Source: Chitinophaga caeni (lineage in GTDB: Bacteria; Bacteroidota; Bacteroidia; Chitinophagales; Chitinophagaceae). Taken from it: a stretch of 64,000 nt of DNA. Shown one piece after another: positions 17,794-26,986 of this stretch. The stretch covers positions 3,047,001 to 3,111,000 of the forward strand of contig NZ_CP023777.1 in NCBI RefSeq assembly GCF_002557795.1, written 5' to 3'. The notes under the pieces are model-generated. The model was not told where the DNA came from. It saw nothing but the letters and a program-made list of their open reading frames with translations, and ran no database searches. How positions within the stretch are numbered: position 1 is the first letter of the stretch; every line of letters begins with the position of its first letter. The position numbers were made by a program, and so were the translations under genes.

Positions 17794-18115
17794 TCATTAT
17801 TGTCCGACTAAATTTTAACCGGGGAGCAATTTGATTCCTCAATAGTTCGATTCAATGTTCATCTGCCCGTTTCTTGTACTTTTTTGCTTGCCCAAAAAAG
17901 GTACCCAAAAAGGGCACAAATTGGCCATTACGGCCGCCAATTTGATCGCTCGATCCAGCATTTGTACTACTGTATTGCTCAGCTGCCGTTCGCTATCAAC
18001 GGTGCGAAGTTCCACGGTTTTGTTGGCGGGGCTGAATAGATCATCCTTCGCTTATGTCCTTGACCAAGTAAGGAATCCAAGTAAATTTAATGCAATTTTA
18101 GTCGGACAACAATGA
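17794..18115. repeat. MITE-like repeat, copy 2 (322 bp)
   Basis: It is nearly full-length and collinear with copy 1 at 7126-7449, including the ends TCATTATTGTCCGACTAAA and the complement of TCATTGTTGTCCGACTAAA. Scattered substitutions and small indels separate the copies, and an 86-codon frame present here is shifted out of frame in copy 1, so it is not a conserved gene. The flanks TTTTAATT (left) and TTTAAATT (right) could be remnants of a target duplication. Confidence 0.78.
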
Positions 18116-18229
18116 TTTAAATTCATCATTTAATTCGAGCAACAGCTCTCTAAATATTTAAATTCATTAGTTAATTCGAGCAACAGCTCTCTAAATATTT
18201 AAATTCATCATTTAATTCGAGCAACAGCT
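18116..18229. repeat. 41-bp tandem repeat containing the bioB 3' end
   Basis: Units start at 18116, 18157 and 18198 with an exact period of 41; units 1 and 2 differ at only a few bases, and the third runs into the coding end of bioB. On the minus strand each unit reads the last codons of bioB (Ser-Cys-Cys-Ser-Asn-stop) followed by an AT-rich spacer. The array therefore arose by duplication of the bioB tail. Confidence 0.85.
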
Positions 18230-19207
18230 TTCCGCTTTTTCTTCTTTGAAAGCTTCGCGGGGCGTTAATCCAAGTAGTTCGAACATCATTTTATCTTCAT
18301 CGAAAGTAGGATTCGGTGTTGTCAATAATTTTTCACCAGTGAAGATGGAGTTGGCTCCAGCCATAAAGCAGAATGCCTGCTCTGCCACGCTCATCTCGGC
18401 CCTCCCGGCGCTGAGCCGAACCATTGCTTTCGGCATCAAGATACGTGCCGTAGCGATCATGCGGGCCATGTCCCAAAATTCAACTTTCGGTAAATGTGCT
18501 AGCGGTGTACCTTCCACGCGCACTAAGGCATTGATCGGAACAGAATCTGGATGCTCAGGCATGGTAGATAAAGTATGCAACATTCCCAGGCGATCATCAT
18601 GTTTCTCGCCCAAACCGATAATGCCGCCGCAACAAACCGTTACACCGGCTTTGCGCACGTTATCCAGGGTATGCAGACGATCATCGTACGTACGGGTAGA
18701 AATGATATCGTTGTAATGCTCCTTAGATGTGTCCAAATTATGGTTGTAGGAATACAATCCTGCATCAGCCAATTTTTGAGCTTGCTCTTCTGTAAGCATG
18801 CCCAGCGTGCAGCAAACTTCTAACCCGATTGCATTTACGCCCTTGACCATGTCTAGCACGCGGTCAAAATCGCGGTTATCGCGTACTTCCCTCCACGCTG
18901 CACCCATGCAAAAGCGTGTAGATCCGGCGTCTTTCGCTTTCTGTGCGTAAGCCAATACTTCTTCTTTTTGCATGAGAGATTTTACATCGATCCCGGTATT
19001 ATAACGAGCCGCTTGGGGACAGTAAGCGCAATCTTCAGGGCAACCTCCGGTTTTAATGGAGAGTAGTGTACAAACTTGTACTTCCCCCGTGGCCTGGTAT
19101 TGACGGTGTACTGTTGCCGCTTTATAAAGCAGCTCAAGCAATGGCATGTTATATATATCATTTATTTCTGCCAATGTCCAATCGTGGCGTATTTGCAGAT
19201 CTTCCAT
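18212..19207 (-). CDS. bioB: biotin synthase
   Basis: The 331-residue radical SAM enzyme carries the CX3CX2C cluster motif at Cys56, Cys60 and Cys63 ([12 protein letters not shown]), the YNHNLDTS segment and the second-cluster region with [10 protein letters not shown]. It inserts sulfur into dethiobiotin in the cytoplasm. It is the last gene of a minus-strand run beginning with an acyl-CoA carboxyltransferase subunit, which needs biotinylated partner protein. The C-terminal tail KAESCCSN has two extra cysteines, and this tail is duplicated downstream in the 41-bp array. Confidence 0.96.
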   Translation of the reverse strand: MEDLQIRHDWTLAEINDIYNMPLLELLYKAATVHRQYQATGEVQVCTLLSIKTGGCPEDCAYCPQAARYNTGIDVKSLMQKEEVLAYAQKAKDAGSTRFCMGAAWREVRDNRDFDRVLDMVKGVNAIGLEVCCTLGMLTEEQAQKLADAGLYSYNHNLDTSKEHYNDIISTRTYDDRLHTLDNVRKAGVTVCCGGIIGLGEKHDDRLGMLHTLSTMPEHPDSVPINALVRVEGTPLAHLPKVEFWDMARMIATARILMPKAMVRLSAGRAEMSVAEQAFCFMAGANSIFTGEKLLTTPNPTFDEDKMMFELLGLTPREAFKEEKAESCCSN

Positions 19208-19237
19208 ATTCGATAGATTTTTGTTGGATAATAATCC

Positions 19238-20338
19238 TTACAAGTATAAGAAATTTGTTTTCGGGGTAATATTTAACAAGGAATGATATATCAATAAAAT
19301 AGTATTCTCGATATCATTTTTCTTCACCATTTCCACCGTTGTATGCATGTATCGCAATGGGATGCTGATCAATGCTGATGGCGTACCGTCATTGGCATAA
19401 GCAAAAGCATCGGTATCGGTCCCGGTACTGCGGCTGGTAGCTCTTAGTTGGAACGGTATCTTTTCGTTTTCTGCTGTTTTGATGATCAGGTCTCTTAGTA
19501 TGTTATGTACAGCTGGCCCGTATGTAATTGCGGGACCGTCGCCACACTTGGTTTCACCTTCGATATTTTTATTGATCATCGGCGTGGTGGTGTCATGTGT
19601 AACATCGGTGATGATGGCAACATCTGCTTTGATACGTTTGGCGATCATCTCGGCGCCACGTAACCCTACTTCTTCCTGTACAGCGTTCACAATATATAAA
19701 CCAAATGGCAATTTTTGCTTATTTTCTTTCAGCATGCGGGCAACTTCCGCGATCATGAAGCCACCGATCCTATTGTCAATAGCGCGGCAGATAAAATAAT
19801 CGTAGTTTAGTTCATCGAAACCATCTTCAAACGTAATCACGTTGCCGACCTTGATGCCTAGATCCTCTACTTCTTTACGGGATCTAGCGCCGCAATCGAT
19901 GAAGATATTGTCTACTTTAGGCTGTGGTTCTTTTCCTTCACCGCTTTTTAAACGGGTATGGATCGCGGGCCATCCGAAAACGCCTTTTACCACACCTTTT
20001 TCCGTATGGATATGCACCCTTTTGGCAGGAGCGATCTGCTGGTCGGAACCACCGTTACGGATTACGTAAATCAAACCTTCAGGAGAGATGTAGTTAACAA
20101 ACCAACTAATCTCATCGGCATGAGCCTCGATAACAACCTTGAACGGTGCATCGGGGTTAATAATACCCACCACGGAACCGTAAGGATCCACGATATGTTT
20201 ATCAATATAAGGCGTCAAATATTTCAACCAAACTTTTTGTCCTGCTTTCTCAAAACCTGTCGGAGCAGCGGTATTGAGATAAGTCTTTAAAAACTCCAAG
20301 GATGATTTGTTCAAGATCGATTTCTGTTTCTTTGCCAT
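19238..20338 (-). CDS. M42 family metallopeptidase (glutamyl aminopeptidase-like)
   Basis: The 366-residue protein has the M42 metal-site signatures: HADE (His73, Asp75), the AIDNRIGG motif with the bridging Asp, the catalytic pair VQEEVGLRGAEM, and the later Asp in TDVTHDTTT. These cytoplasmic aminopeptidases or deblocking peptidases form large tetrahedral complexes and degrade short peptides. It lies between the UbiA-like gene (18 bases upstream) and bioB (30 bases downstream), in one probable transcript. A -7-like TACATTTG lies just upstream, so it may also have its own promoter. Confidence 0.92.
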   Translation of the reverse strand: MAKKQKSILNKSSLEFLKTYLNTAAPTGFEKAGQKVWLKYLTPYIDKHIVDPYGSVVGIINPDAPFKVVIEAHADEISWFVNYISPEGLIYVIRNGGSDQQIAPAKRVHIHTEKGVVKGVFGWPAIHTRLKSGEGKEPQPKVDNIFIDCGARSRKEVEDLGIKVGNVITFEDGFDELNYDYFICRAIDNRIGGFMIAEVARMLKENKQKLPFGLYIVNAVQEEVGLRGAEMIAKRIKADVAIITDVTHDTTTPMINKNIEGETKCGDGPAITYGPAVHNILRDLIIKTAENEKIPFQLRATSRSTGTDTDAFAYANDGTPSALISIPLRYMHTTVEMVKKNDIENTILLIYHSLLNITPKTNFLYL

Positions 20339-20356
20339 AGCTCTTCGAATTTTGCG

Positions 20357-21232
20357 TTACAAATGTAAGTATTCTAAACGAACCCCGGGGTGTAATAGTA
20401 TTAAGGTTAAAATATGTAAGAATGCAGAAAATGCCATCATCCCGTCTAATACGAAATAATAAACATAATCATTAGTATTTTTTTGCGCAAACTTGCGGAT
20501 CGTGGCTATAATAATCACGGGAACCAGCAGCGTGGCTACGATCCAAGTAGGGGTATGGGGCAGCAACGAAATTGCTGCGATTCCAGATACCGCCAGGCAA
20601 GCAAAATACAACATGAATAGGTGACGGTCATCCATGTAGGTGATTAAGCTCCTGATACCTGCTGCCTTGTCGGGAACCTTATCCCTCCAGTCAAACAGGA
20701 TGCAGATTGCATAAATTAGGAAAAAGCGGTGTATGTTCAAGGCTAGGAACGGGAGCCATTCCCAATTTCCGGCTATCAATCCGGGTAGCGTAGTGGTTAC
20801 GTAAGTCCAGACAAATGTTAAGAACAAGGTTTTACCGAAGGCCACCTTTTGTAAATGCCGGGCCAGCGGGTGTGGGATTTTCGGGGCGGAATATAAAAAG
20901 GTCATTACCATGGCGATGGCGATCCAGAACCAATGTTGTAATAAGGGTATGACGTAATAGGCCGATGCCAGTCCTCCCAAGATCGTAAAAGCCATTTGCA
21001 GCCTTCTCTTTCCCGCGCCCCATTGTATCCGGTGCGATGCATCCAGGCTCACGGGGGTAAGGTACCAGTGAAAGTTATAGCTGCAAAGTGTGGCGAAAAA
21101 TACAAACTTGTAATAGTCCGTCGCGTCATAATTCAGCGCTAAAAGCACGTTTGTTTGCCAGGTCATGCAGACTGCGCAAATAGCGATGTAGATAGAGCTG
21201 AATAATATGAAGTTAAATAATGCCTTGAACAT
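20357..21232 (-). CDS. UbiA-superfamily-like integral membrane protein
   Basis: The 291-residue protein has about eight membrane helices. The segment FDWRDKVPDKAAGIRSL resembles the second Asp-rich motif of UbiA prenyltransferases (D-x-x-D-x-x-x-D followed by G), but the first motif NDxxDxxxD is not recognisable; the corresponding stretch reads CSYNFHWYLTPVSLD. It may therefore be a divergent or inactive member. It begins 8 bases after the carboxyltransferase stop and precedes the M42 peptidase by 18 bases, all on one strand. Substrate and reaction are unknown. Confidence 0.7.
   Translation of the reverse strand: MFKALFNFILFSSIYIAICAVCMTWQTNVLLALNYDATDYYKFVFFATLCSYNFHWYLTPVSLDASHRIQWGAGKRRLQMAFTILGGLASAYYVIPLLQHWFWIAIAMVMTFLYSAPKIPHPLARHLQKVAFGKTLFLTFVWTYVTTTLPGLIAGNWEWLPFLALNIHRFFLIYAICILFDWRDKVPDKAAGIRSLITYMDDRHLFMLYFACLAVSGIAAISLLPHTPTWIVATLLVPVIIIATIRKFAQKNTNDYVYYFVLDGMMAFSAFLHILTLILLHPGVRLEYLHL
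20360..20367 (-). promoter_or_regulatory. possible internal -7 element before M42 gene
   Basis: TACATTTG on the minus strand (20367 down to 20360) matches TAnnTTTG and lies inside the last codons of the UbiA-like gene, 22 bases before the M42 start. No good -33 element was identified. Confidence 0.35.
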
Positions 21233-21240
21233 GGCCTTAA

Positions 21241-22779
21241 TTACAATGGTATATTACCATGCTTTTTCCGTGGCATATTGACCACTTTATTTTCCAACAT
21301 GGCAAATCCTTTTATGAGTTTAATCCTTGCTTGATCCGGTACGATTACTTCATCTATATAACCCTTTTCCGCGGCAAGATAAGGATTGGCGAAACGTTCC
21401 GTGTATTCGGCAACCAACTCATTCATCCGTTCTTCCGGGTTAGGGGAAGCATCTATTTCCTTTTTATAAATAATTTCAACGGCTCCTTTTGCGCCCATTA
21501 CAGCAATTTCTGCCTGGGGAAATGCAAAATTCAAATCAGCACCGATATGCTTGGAATTCATTACGCAATATGCGCCGCCGTATGCCTTGCGCGTGGTAAG
21601 CGTTAATTTAGGTACGGTGGCTTCACAAAGGGCGTATAAAAGCTTGGCGCCGTTGGTGATGATCCCGTTCCATTCCTGGTCTGTTCCCGGTAAGAATCCT
21701 GGAACATCTACTAATACCAGCAAAGGTATATTGAAGGAATCGCAAAAACGTGTGAACCTGGCGCCTTTTACAGAAGCCTTGATATCCAACACGCCGGCCA
21801 GGTGGGCGGGTTGATTGGCTACAATACCAATGCTGCGGCCTGCAATCCTGGCAAAACCCACGATGATATTTTCTGCATAGTCCTTGTGAACTTCGAAAAA
21901 GCTTTCAGCATCTACCAGTTCCTCGATCACCTCTTTCATATCATAGGGCTGATTCGGGTTCGAAGGGATGAGCGTGTTCAAAGCTTTCCTGGATTCATTG
22001 CCCGTCGTATACGGGTACATGGGAGCTTTATCTTCGCAGTTTTGCGGGATATAACTTAATAGCTGCTTGATATATTGTATACATTCAATCTCGTTGGAAC
22101 AAGCGAAGTGGGTCACGCCGCTTTTAGAAGCATGTGTTTGTGCGCCGCCGAGTTCTTCGGAAGTAACTTCTTCATGGGTCACCGTTTTCACGACATTAGG
22201 ACCTGTAACGAACATATATGAACTATGTTCAACCATCATGATAAAGTCCGTTATAGCAGGTGAATACACTGCACCACCGGCACAGGGGCCCATGATGGCA
22301 GATATTTGGGGAATTACTCCCGATGCTTTCGTATTTCTATAAAAAATATCCGCGTAACCACCGAGGCTTACAACGCCTTCTTGGATTCTCGCGCCACCGC
22401 TATCGTTCAACCCGATTACCGGGGCGCCGTTTTCTATGGCCAAATCCATCACCTTGCAGATCTTCTCCGCATGGGGTTCTGAAAGGCTACCGCCATACAC
22501 GGTAAAATCTTGTGAGAATACATATACTAAGCGACCGTTAATTGTTCCATAACCCGTTACTACGCCATCACCAAGAAATTGCTCTTGCTCGGCTGTAATA
22601 CCTTTATTCCGGTTACGTACTAGCATACCCAATTCTTCGAAAGAACCTTCGTCTAATAGCAGTTGCAAGCGCTCCCTGGCGGTCAGCTTCCCTTTCTTGT
22701 GTTGCGAGTCAATACGTACTTGTCCACCGCCTAATTGGGCTGTTGCCACTTGCTGCTGAAGTTGTTCGATTTTATCCAT
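21241..22779 (-). CDS. acyl-CoA carboxylase beta (carboxyltransferase) subunit, propionyl-CoA type
   Basis: The 512-residue protein has the two crotonase-like halves of PccB/MmdA-type carboxyltransferases: an N-terminal [19 protein letters not shown], the oxyanion-hole region [13 protein letters not shown], and the C-terminal [20 protein letters not shown] and GAKGAVEI. It moves CO2 from biotin to propionyl-CoA or a similar acyl-CoA, or serves a sodium-pump decarboxylase. The biotin carboxylase and carrier subunits are not next to it. It heads an operon that ends with bioB. Confidence 0.92.
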   Translation of the reverse strand: MDKIEQLQQQVATAQLGGGQVRIDSQHKKGKLTARERLQLLLDEGSFEELGMLVRNRNKGITAEQEQFLGDGVVTGYGTINGRLVYVFSQDFTVYGGSLSEPHAEKICKVMDLAIENGAPVIGLNDSGGARIQEGVVSLGGYADIFYRNTKASGVIPQISAIMGPCAGGAVYSPAITDFIMMVEHSSYMFVTGPNVVKTVTHEEVTSEELGGAQTHASKSGVTHFACSNEIECIQYIKQLLSYIPQNCEDKAPMYPYTTGNESRKALNTLIPSNPNQPYDMKEVIEELVDAESFFEVHKDYAENIIVGFARIAGRSIGIVANQPAHLAGVLDIKASVKGARFTRFCDSFNIPLLVLVDVPGFLPGTDQEWNGIITNGAKLLYALCEATVPKLTLTTRKAYGGAYCVMNSKHIGADLNFAFPQAEIAVMGAKGAVEIIYKKEIDASPNPEERMNELVAEYTERFANPYLAAEKGYIDEVIVPDQARIKLIKGFAMLENKVVNMPRKKHGNIPL

Positions 22780-22814
22780 GGTTTTCTAATATGAGGGGTA
22801 AAGCTAAAAAATAA

Positions 22815-22840
22815 AAAGGATACCCATGGAGGTATCCTTT
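22815..22840 (-). terminator. terminator of the 22865 lipoprotein gene
   Basis: AAAGGATACC (22815-22824) pairs perfectly with GGTATCCTTT (22831-22840) around a 6-base loop. On the minus strand the stem is followed by TTATTTTTTAG. It insulates the lipoprotein gene from the carboxyltransferase operon. Confidence 0.85.
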
Positions 22841-22864
22841 AATAATTTCGGGGATGGGGAAAGA

Positions 22865-23317
22865 TTATAATGAATGGTAAGCCATTTTAGGGGTGGTAAT
22901 CGTATCGCTGTAATTCCCTTTACGGTCTTTAACGAAGATGTCGAAATAAACGGAATCTACCTCGGGTTGGTTATCCCTGTTGAAATCGATCATGTTTAGA
23001 TATAAAACCAGCTCGGCATCGATATCTTTACCGCCGTAAACACCGAGTTCCGGCATTTGGTAAGGTTGATAGTTCCTATCTTCCGGAGGATCGAGGAAAC
23101 GGATTTTTACAAACGCGGAGTCTTCAATGTCCCCGTCTTTATCTTGAATATTGAGCGTGATACCAAATTTATAATCGGAGGGGAAGTCCAATGTCAGCAC
23201 ATCCGTACTAAATTCCTTGAAGGATATCGCCGGTTTTGAATCCCCGCTACTTTCTTTCGAACAAGCTGAAATAACCAAGATCAAGGCTATGGCAAAAAAT
23301 GAAAGCAATTTCTTCAT
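22865..23317 (-). CDS. hypothetical lipoprotein, 150 aa
   Basis: The protein begins with a lipoprotein signal (MKKLLSFFAIALILVISAC, Cys19). The mature part is beta-rich and contains the Ig-like pattern ITLNIQDKDGDIEDSAFVKI, then YFDIFVKDRKGNYSD, typical of small cell-surface lipoproteins in Bacteroidota. No enzymatic motif is visible. It has a good promoter immediately upstream and a clean terminator, so it is a single-gene unit. Confidence 0.75.
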   Translation of the reverse strand: MKKLLSFFAIALILVISACSKESSGDSKPAISFKEFSTDVLTLDFPSDYKFGITLNIQDKDGDIEDSAFVKIRFLDPPEDRNYQPYQMPELGVYGGKDIDAELVLYLNMIDFNRDNQPEVDSVYFDIFVKDRKGNYSDTITTPKMAYHSL

Positions 23318-23321
23318 ATAA

Positions 23322-23353
23322 CAAACCTACATTAATTTAGGAAATATCCAAAA
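23322..23353 (-). promoter_or_regulatory. promoter of the 22865 lipoprotein gene
   Basis: On the minus strand TTTTG (23353-23349) and TAGGTTTG (23329-23322) are separated by 19 bases, an exact match to the Bacteroidota promoter layout. The -7 element ends only 5 bases before the ATG, so the leader would be very short or absent. Confidence 0.65.
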
Positions 23354-23447
23354 GTTTCGTCATCCGTTAATATAACGGCATAACATCGCGTTTGTTACGT
23401 GGCAACCGTAGTATTTTTTAAGCTGGCCCTACCTGCTTCCCTTGTAA

Positions 23448-23481
23448 TTTGAACAATTACCCCCGCGAATCACTAACTTTG
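23448..23481 (+). promoter_or_regulatory. promoter of the LuxE-like gene
   Basis: TAACTTTG at 23474-23481 is a full -7 match with TTTG at 23448-23451 about 22 bases upstream. The start codon at 23504 is 22 bases downstream. Confidence 0.55.
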
Positions 23482-23503
23482 CCGGCAACCAGGCTAGCAT
23501 TTT

Positions 23504-24478
23504 ATGAACGAGGCTTTTATCAACAGTATATTTTCTCTCAAGGAGGCGGATTTCGAGGCAGCTGCCTTATCAATTTTCCGTTACCAATACCAGCAGAATG
23601 AAATCTACCGGGCCTATACAGATCAATTGCGGGTGAAACCCCCGGAGGTGAAGGAATTGCAGCAAATACCATTTTTACCAATACAATTTTTTAAGACGCA
23701 CCGGGTTACCTGCGGTTCTTTCGAGCCTGAAGTTTTGTTTGAAAGCAGCGGAACCACGCAAACGGTCAACAGTCAACATCTCGTAAAAGAAGTTCGTATT
23801 TATGAAAAGAGTTTCCGCTTAGCGTTTGAACATTTTTATGGGCGGGCTCAAGGCTACAGGGTAATCGGTTTGCTGCCTTCTTACCTCGAAAGGAAACATT
23901 CTTCCCTGGTATACATGGTAAAAGATATGATAGAGCAGAGCGCCCACCCGCAAAGCGGTTTCTACTTGTATGAACATGATAAACTGAAGCAGGTATTACA
24001 AGATGAACAAACACCGACCTTGTTGATCGGTGTCACCTTCGCATTGTTGGATTTTGCAGATAGCCACCAGGTGCACTTGAAAAATACGATCATCATGGAG
24101 ACGGGTGGGATGAAAGGTCGCCGGGAAGAATGGACGCGCGACGAGGTACATAGTTTTTTATCCACCCGCTTGGGTGTGCAAACTATTCATTCGGAATACG
24201 GTATGACAGAGTTATTGTCCCAAGCATATTCGAAAGGCGGGGGCAAGTTTGAATGCCCCGCTTGGATGAAAGTTTTATTGAGGGATGAAAGTGATCCCCT
24301 GGACGCATCTTTGCAACGCCGGTCCGGTGTAATTAACGTGGTAGACTTAGCCAATATTTTTTCCTGCTCATTTATAGCCACGGATGATATCGGTAAGCTA
24401 CATCCCGGTGGAAGCTTCGAGGTGCTGGGCAGGTTGGATCAATCTGCCTTAAGGGGATGCAGTTTAATGGTTAGTTGA
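23504..24478 (+). CDS. LuxE-family acyl-protein synthetase-like enzyme
   Basis: The 324-residue protein resembles the LuxE/adenylating family: the nucleotide loop is ESSGTTQ (81-86), followed by METGGMKGRREEW and the HSEYGMTELLSQAY motif seen in phenylacetate-CoA-ligase-like enzymes. LuxE activates fatty acids as acyl-AMP and transfers them to a cysteine. There are no luxC, luxD or luciferase genes nearby, so bioluminescence is not implied; related stand-alone genes exist in Bacteroidota. It is the first gene before a secreted protein, with a 76-base gap. Confidence 0.8.
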   Translation: MNEAFINSIFSLKEADFEAAALSIFRYQYQQNEIYRAYTDQLRVKPPEVKELQQIPFLPIQFFKTHRVTCGSFEPEVLFESSGTTQTVNSQHLVKEVRIYEKSFRLAFEHFYGRAQGYRVIGLLPSYLERKHSSLVYMVKDMIEQSAHPQSGFYLYEHDKLKQVLQDEQTPTLLIGVTFALLDFADSHQVHLKNTIIMETGGMKGRREEWTRDEVHSFLSTRLGVQTIHSEYGMTELLSQAYSKGGGKFECPAWMKVLLRDESDPLDASLQRRSGVINVVDLANIFSCSFIATDDIGKLHPGGSFEVLGRLDQSALRGCSLMVS

Positions 24479-24554
24479 TTTAAATTATTTATACATAAAA
24501 TTACTAATAACATAAAAAACTTTCATAAGTTCGTGTTTTAGAAACACTACACCT

Positions 24555-25460
24555 ATGAAATTACAAACGCTATTAGCGGCTGCCTTGTTTTTGTGTTCCC
24601 CGGCGTTGCGTGCGCAGGTGGTAAAGCCTACGAAGGAATTGCCGCAGCAGAAGAAAAGCACTTCCACTCCAGCAAAGAAAAAGCCGATGCCCACGGCATC
24701 CCTGAAAACCAGCGAACATGCTAAAGGTTCTAACGCTTCTGAAAATAATACAGCGGCCAAGCATGCCGTGCAGAAATCTTTGGTAATAAGCGGGGATGAA
24801 TCGATCTATATTGATTCCGCATTTGAATATGATGTCGCTGTTTACCAGGAATCAGTTCGCTATAAAGGGATGAACAAAGTGAAGAACAGCGGTGAATACA
24901 TCGTGATTTACTACAGTAGTAAATTGCCCCAGTACAGCATCCAGGTTATAGATAGGGCCACGCAAACGAAGCACCATTTTTACGGGGATTTTAATAACCG
25001 TACCCAGGTCAATATGACGGGTTTATACCGCATGGCTACAGGTGATAAGGACTTGATGGATCTAAAAACTATGAACCCCGAATACCCCGGCGAGATCAAC
25101 CAGCTGACCCAGTTGAAAAAGACCGGCCAAACAAAATTGATTACCGGCGTTGCCTGTGAAGAATATATTACGCACACTAAAAAACTGGATGTAAACCAGG
25201 CCAGTGGAAAACATGAAAATGTTACGGCGCATATTTGGATACCGATGGATCCGCGTTCCGTATTCCCAGCCTACGCTTTTATTCCCGACGGGTTCCGCAC
25301 CGAAATTGAAATCATGAAAATGGAAGGGAATTACCCCCTGGTTGTATTGCCCTTGGAGATGTATTTTGAATACCCGAACGGCGAAAAAGTTTACACCTTT
25401 ACAACGGATATCATAGAAGGGGAAACGAGGGTTGTGAGTATCGCGGATATTAACAAGTAA
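24555..25460 (+). CDS. secreted protein, DUF4412-like
   Basis: The 301-residue product has an N-terminal signal (cleavage around ALRAQ, residue 21), a low-complexity Lys/Pro/Thr/Ala linker (about 25-75), then a beta-rich domain starting at SLVISGDESIYID. The stretch KLITGVACEEYITHTKK and the later IWIPMD resemble DUF4412, an exported domain that binds hydrophobic molecules in a LolA-like fold. Assignment is tentative. The next gene is convergent. Confidence 0.6.
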   Translation: MKLQTLLAAALFLCSPALRAQVVKPTKELPQQKKSTSTPAKKKPMPTASLKTSEHAKGSNASENNTAAKHAVQKSLVISGDESIYIDSAFEYDVAVYQESVRYKGMNKVKNSGEYIVIYYSSKLPQYSIQVIDRATQTKHHFYGDFNNRTQVNMTGLYRMATGDKDLMDLKTMNPEYPGEINQLTQLKKTGQTKLITGVACEEYITHTKKLDVNQASGKHENVTAHIWIPMDPRSVFPAYAFIPDGFRTEIEIMKMEGNYPLVVLPLEMYFEYPNGEKVYTFTTDIIEGETRVVSIADINK

Positions 25461-25508
25461 TTACGTAATAAAAAGCTTACATATCGCTTGATGTATACTT
25501 TTTCGAAG

Positions 25509-25526
25509 GAAATGGTACGCCATTTC
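25509..25526. terminator. hairpin between convergent genes
   Basis: GAAATGG at 25509-25515 pairs with CCATTTC at 25520-25526 with a TACG tetraloop, followed by TTTCT on the plus strand. It sits between the DUF4412-like and OYE genes and may serve the plus-strand transcript. Confidence 0.55.
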
Positions 25527-25572
25527 TTTCTGTATTTAACGGTCTTGAGCTATCCTTAGCGGCAGCATTTGT

Positions 25573-26649
25573 TTAAGCTTGATAAAATGGATAATCGATC
25601 AAACCTTCCTCTCCCGGTGTGAAATACAAGTGTGGCCTAGCTTCATTTAGCGGCAATTGATTTTTAAGCCTCTCCACGAAATCGGGATTGGCCAGGAATG
25701 GTTTTCCAAACGCTACGAGGTCAGCCAGGTTTTGGGCTATTACTTCCTGTGCTTTTTCATTGTCCATCTGCCCGCAAATAATGATACTCCCGTTAAACCT
25801 GCTACGCAGCATTTTTAAAAAGGAAGCGGGGAGCTGCGGTTGCGATGAAATATGTAGATAATTAACTTGTAAGTCGTTTAAATGCCCCGCGATGCCACGG
25901 TAAGTTTCCACTATATCAGGTTCCGGGTAGGCGCCTATATCCAGCGCCGTATTATACGGGGAGATGCGCACGCCGAGCCTGTCTGCACCGATAGCTTCGC
26001 TTAATGCGCTGCATAAATCTAGTAAGAACTTGGCCCTTTTAACCGGGGATCCGCCATATGCATCGGTACGCCGGTTGCTATTCGGACTCAGGAATTGTTC
26101 GACCAGGTACCCGTAGGCTGCATGTAACTCGATTCCATCGAACCCGGCTGCTACCGCGTTCTTTGCCGCGGTTACGTGCTCTTCAATAGCGTTATCGATA
26201 TCTTCTTGATCCATTTCTTTCGGGAGGGCGTAAGGTTGCATCCCGGCCTTATCCGTATAGATATGTCCATTTTTTATAGCGATGGCTGATGGGGCCAGGA
26301 TGTTACCGCCTTCCGGAATATTATGTGGATGTGCCACCCGCCCGGTATGCATGATTTGCAAGAAAATATGCCCCCCTTTACCGTGTACCGCGGTGGTAAC
26401 TTGTTGCCATGCCTTTACTTGTTCTTCGGTATAAATCCCGGGAATCCTGCAATAGCCACAACCGTTGATAGACGGGGCTGTACCTTCCACGATAATCAAC
26501 CCGGCGCTGGCACGCTGTTGGTAATAGGTGCTGATCAGCTCATTGGGGAGATTGTCGATTGCCCTGCTCCTCGTCATCGGGGCCATCACGATCCTATTCT
26601 TTAATTGCAGTCTTCCTAGTTGGTAAGGTTCAAATAATTGATGATCCAT
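25573..26649 (-). CDS. alkene reductase of the Old Yellow Enzyme family
   Basis: I chose the ATG at 26649 (MDHQLFEPYQLG); a TTG at 26664 would add five residues. The 358-residue TIM-barrel flavoprotein shows the OYE signatures NRIVMAPMTRSRA, the EGTAPSINGCGY loop, HAAYGYLVEQFLSPNSNRRTD and the FMN phosphate region GKPFLANPDFVERL. It should reduce activated C=C bonds of alpha,beta-unsaturated carbonyls with NAD(P)H, in detoxification. The C-terminal FTPGEEGLIDYPFY is typical of the NemA/XenB group. Single gene. Confidence 0.93.
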   Translation of the reverse strand: MDHQLFEPYQLGRLQLKNRIVMAPMTRSRAIDNLPNELISTYYQQRASAGLIIVEGTAPSINGCGYCRIPGIYTEEQVKAWQQVTTAVHGKGGHIFLQIMHTGRVAHPHNIPEGGNILAPSAIAIKNGHIYTDKAGMQPYALPKEMDQEDIDNAIEEHVTAAKNAVAAGFDGIELHAAYGYLVEQFLSPNSNRRTDAYGGSPVKRAKFLLDLCSALSEAIGADRLGVRISPYNTALDIGAYPEPDIVETYRGIAGHLNDLQVNYLHISSQPQLPASFLKMLRSRFNGSIIICGQMDNEKAQEVIAQNLADLVAFGKPFLANPDFVERLKNQLPLNEARPHLYFTPGEEGLIDYPFYQA

Positions 26650-26986
26650 CGCTACTTTAATCAAAAATTCAATCTGTAAAGATACGGTTTTATCAAGAAT
26701 TGATAATGTGCCGTTATAGGGGCTTGGATATTAGCCGGTTATATATTTAGTGAGCGTGTTATCGAGCTGATGAATACCGGGGCGCCATAGCTTGCGGGCA
26801 GTTGTAATGCTATTAGCAAGAAAAGGCCGGCACTTACGGTTTAGAAAAATGCCAGGTCAACCGGGGTTCACGCGGCTTAGGGGAAGACGGTGTTGCAAAT
26901 AAGGGGTCAATTTTATCAGGTATTCATTAAATTATCTAAACATTCATCTTTTTATCCTTGTTATAGTTTGCAAAAAGCAATACCCG
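26650..26986. other. divergent intergenic region, about 340 bp
   Basis: No gene is supported. It contains the promoters of the divergent OYE and baeRF genes; a degenerate -7 (TAGTTTG near 26965) is upstream of the latter. I saw no repeat or conserved hairpin. Confidence 0.45.

Noticed and set aside
17855..18115. 86-codon open frame inside repeat copy 2
   Set aside because: The corresponding region of copy 1 is shifted out of frame and copy 3 lacks it, so it is not a conserved gene; the sequence is explained by the repeat.
24555..24764. Low-complexity Lys/Pro stretch in the DUF4412-like protein as a possible nucleic-acid binding tail
   Set aside because: It follows a signal peptide, so the segment is outside the cytoplasm and is better read as a linker.
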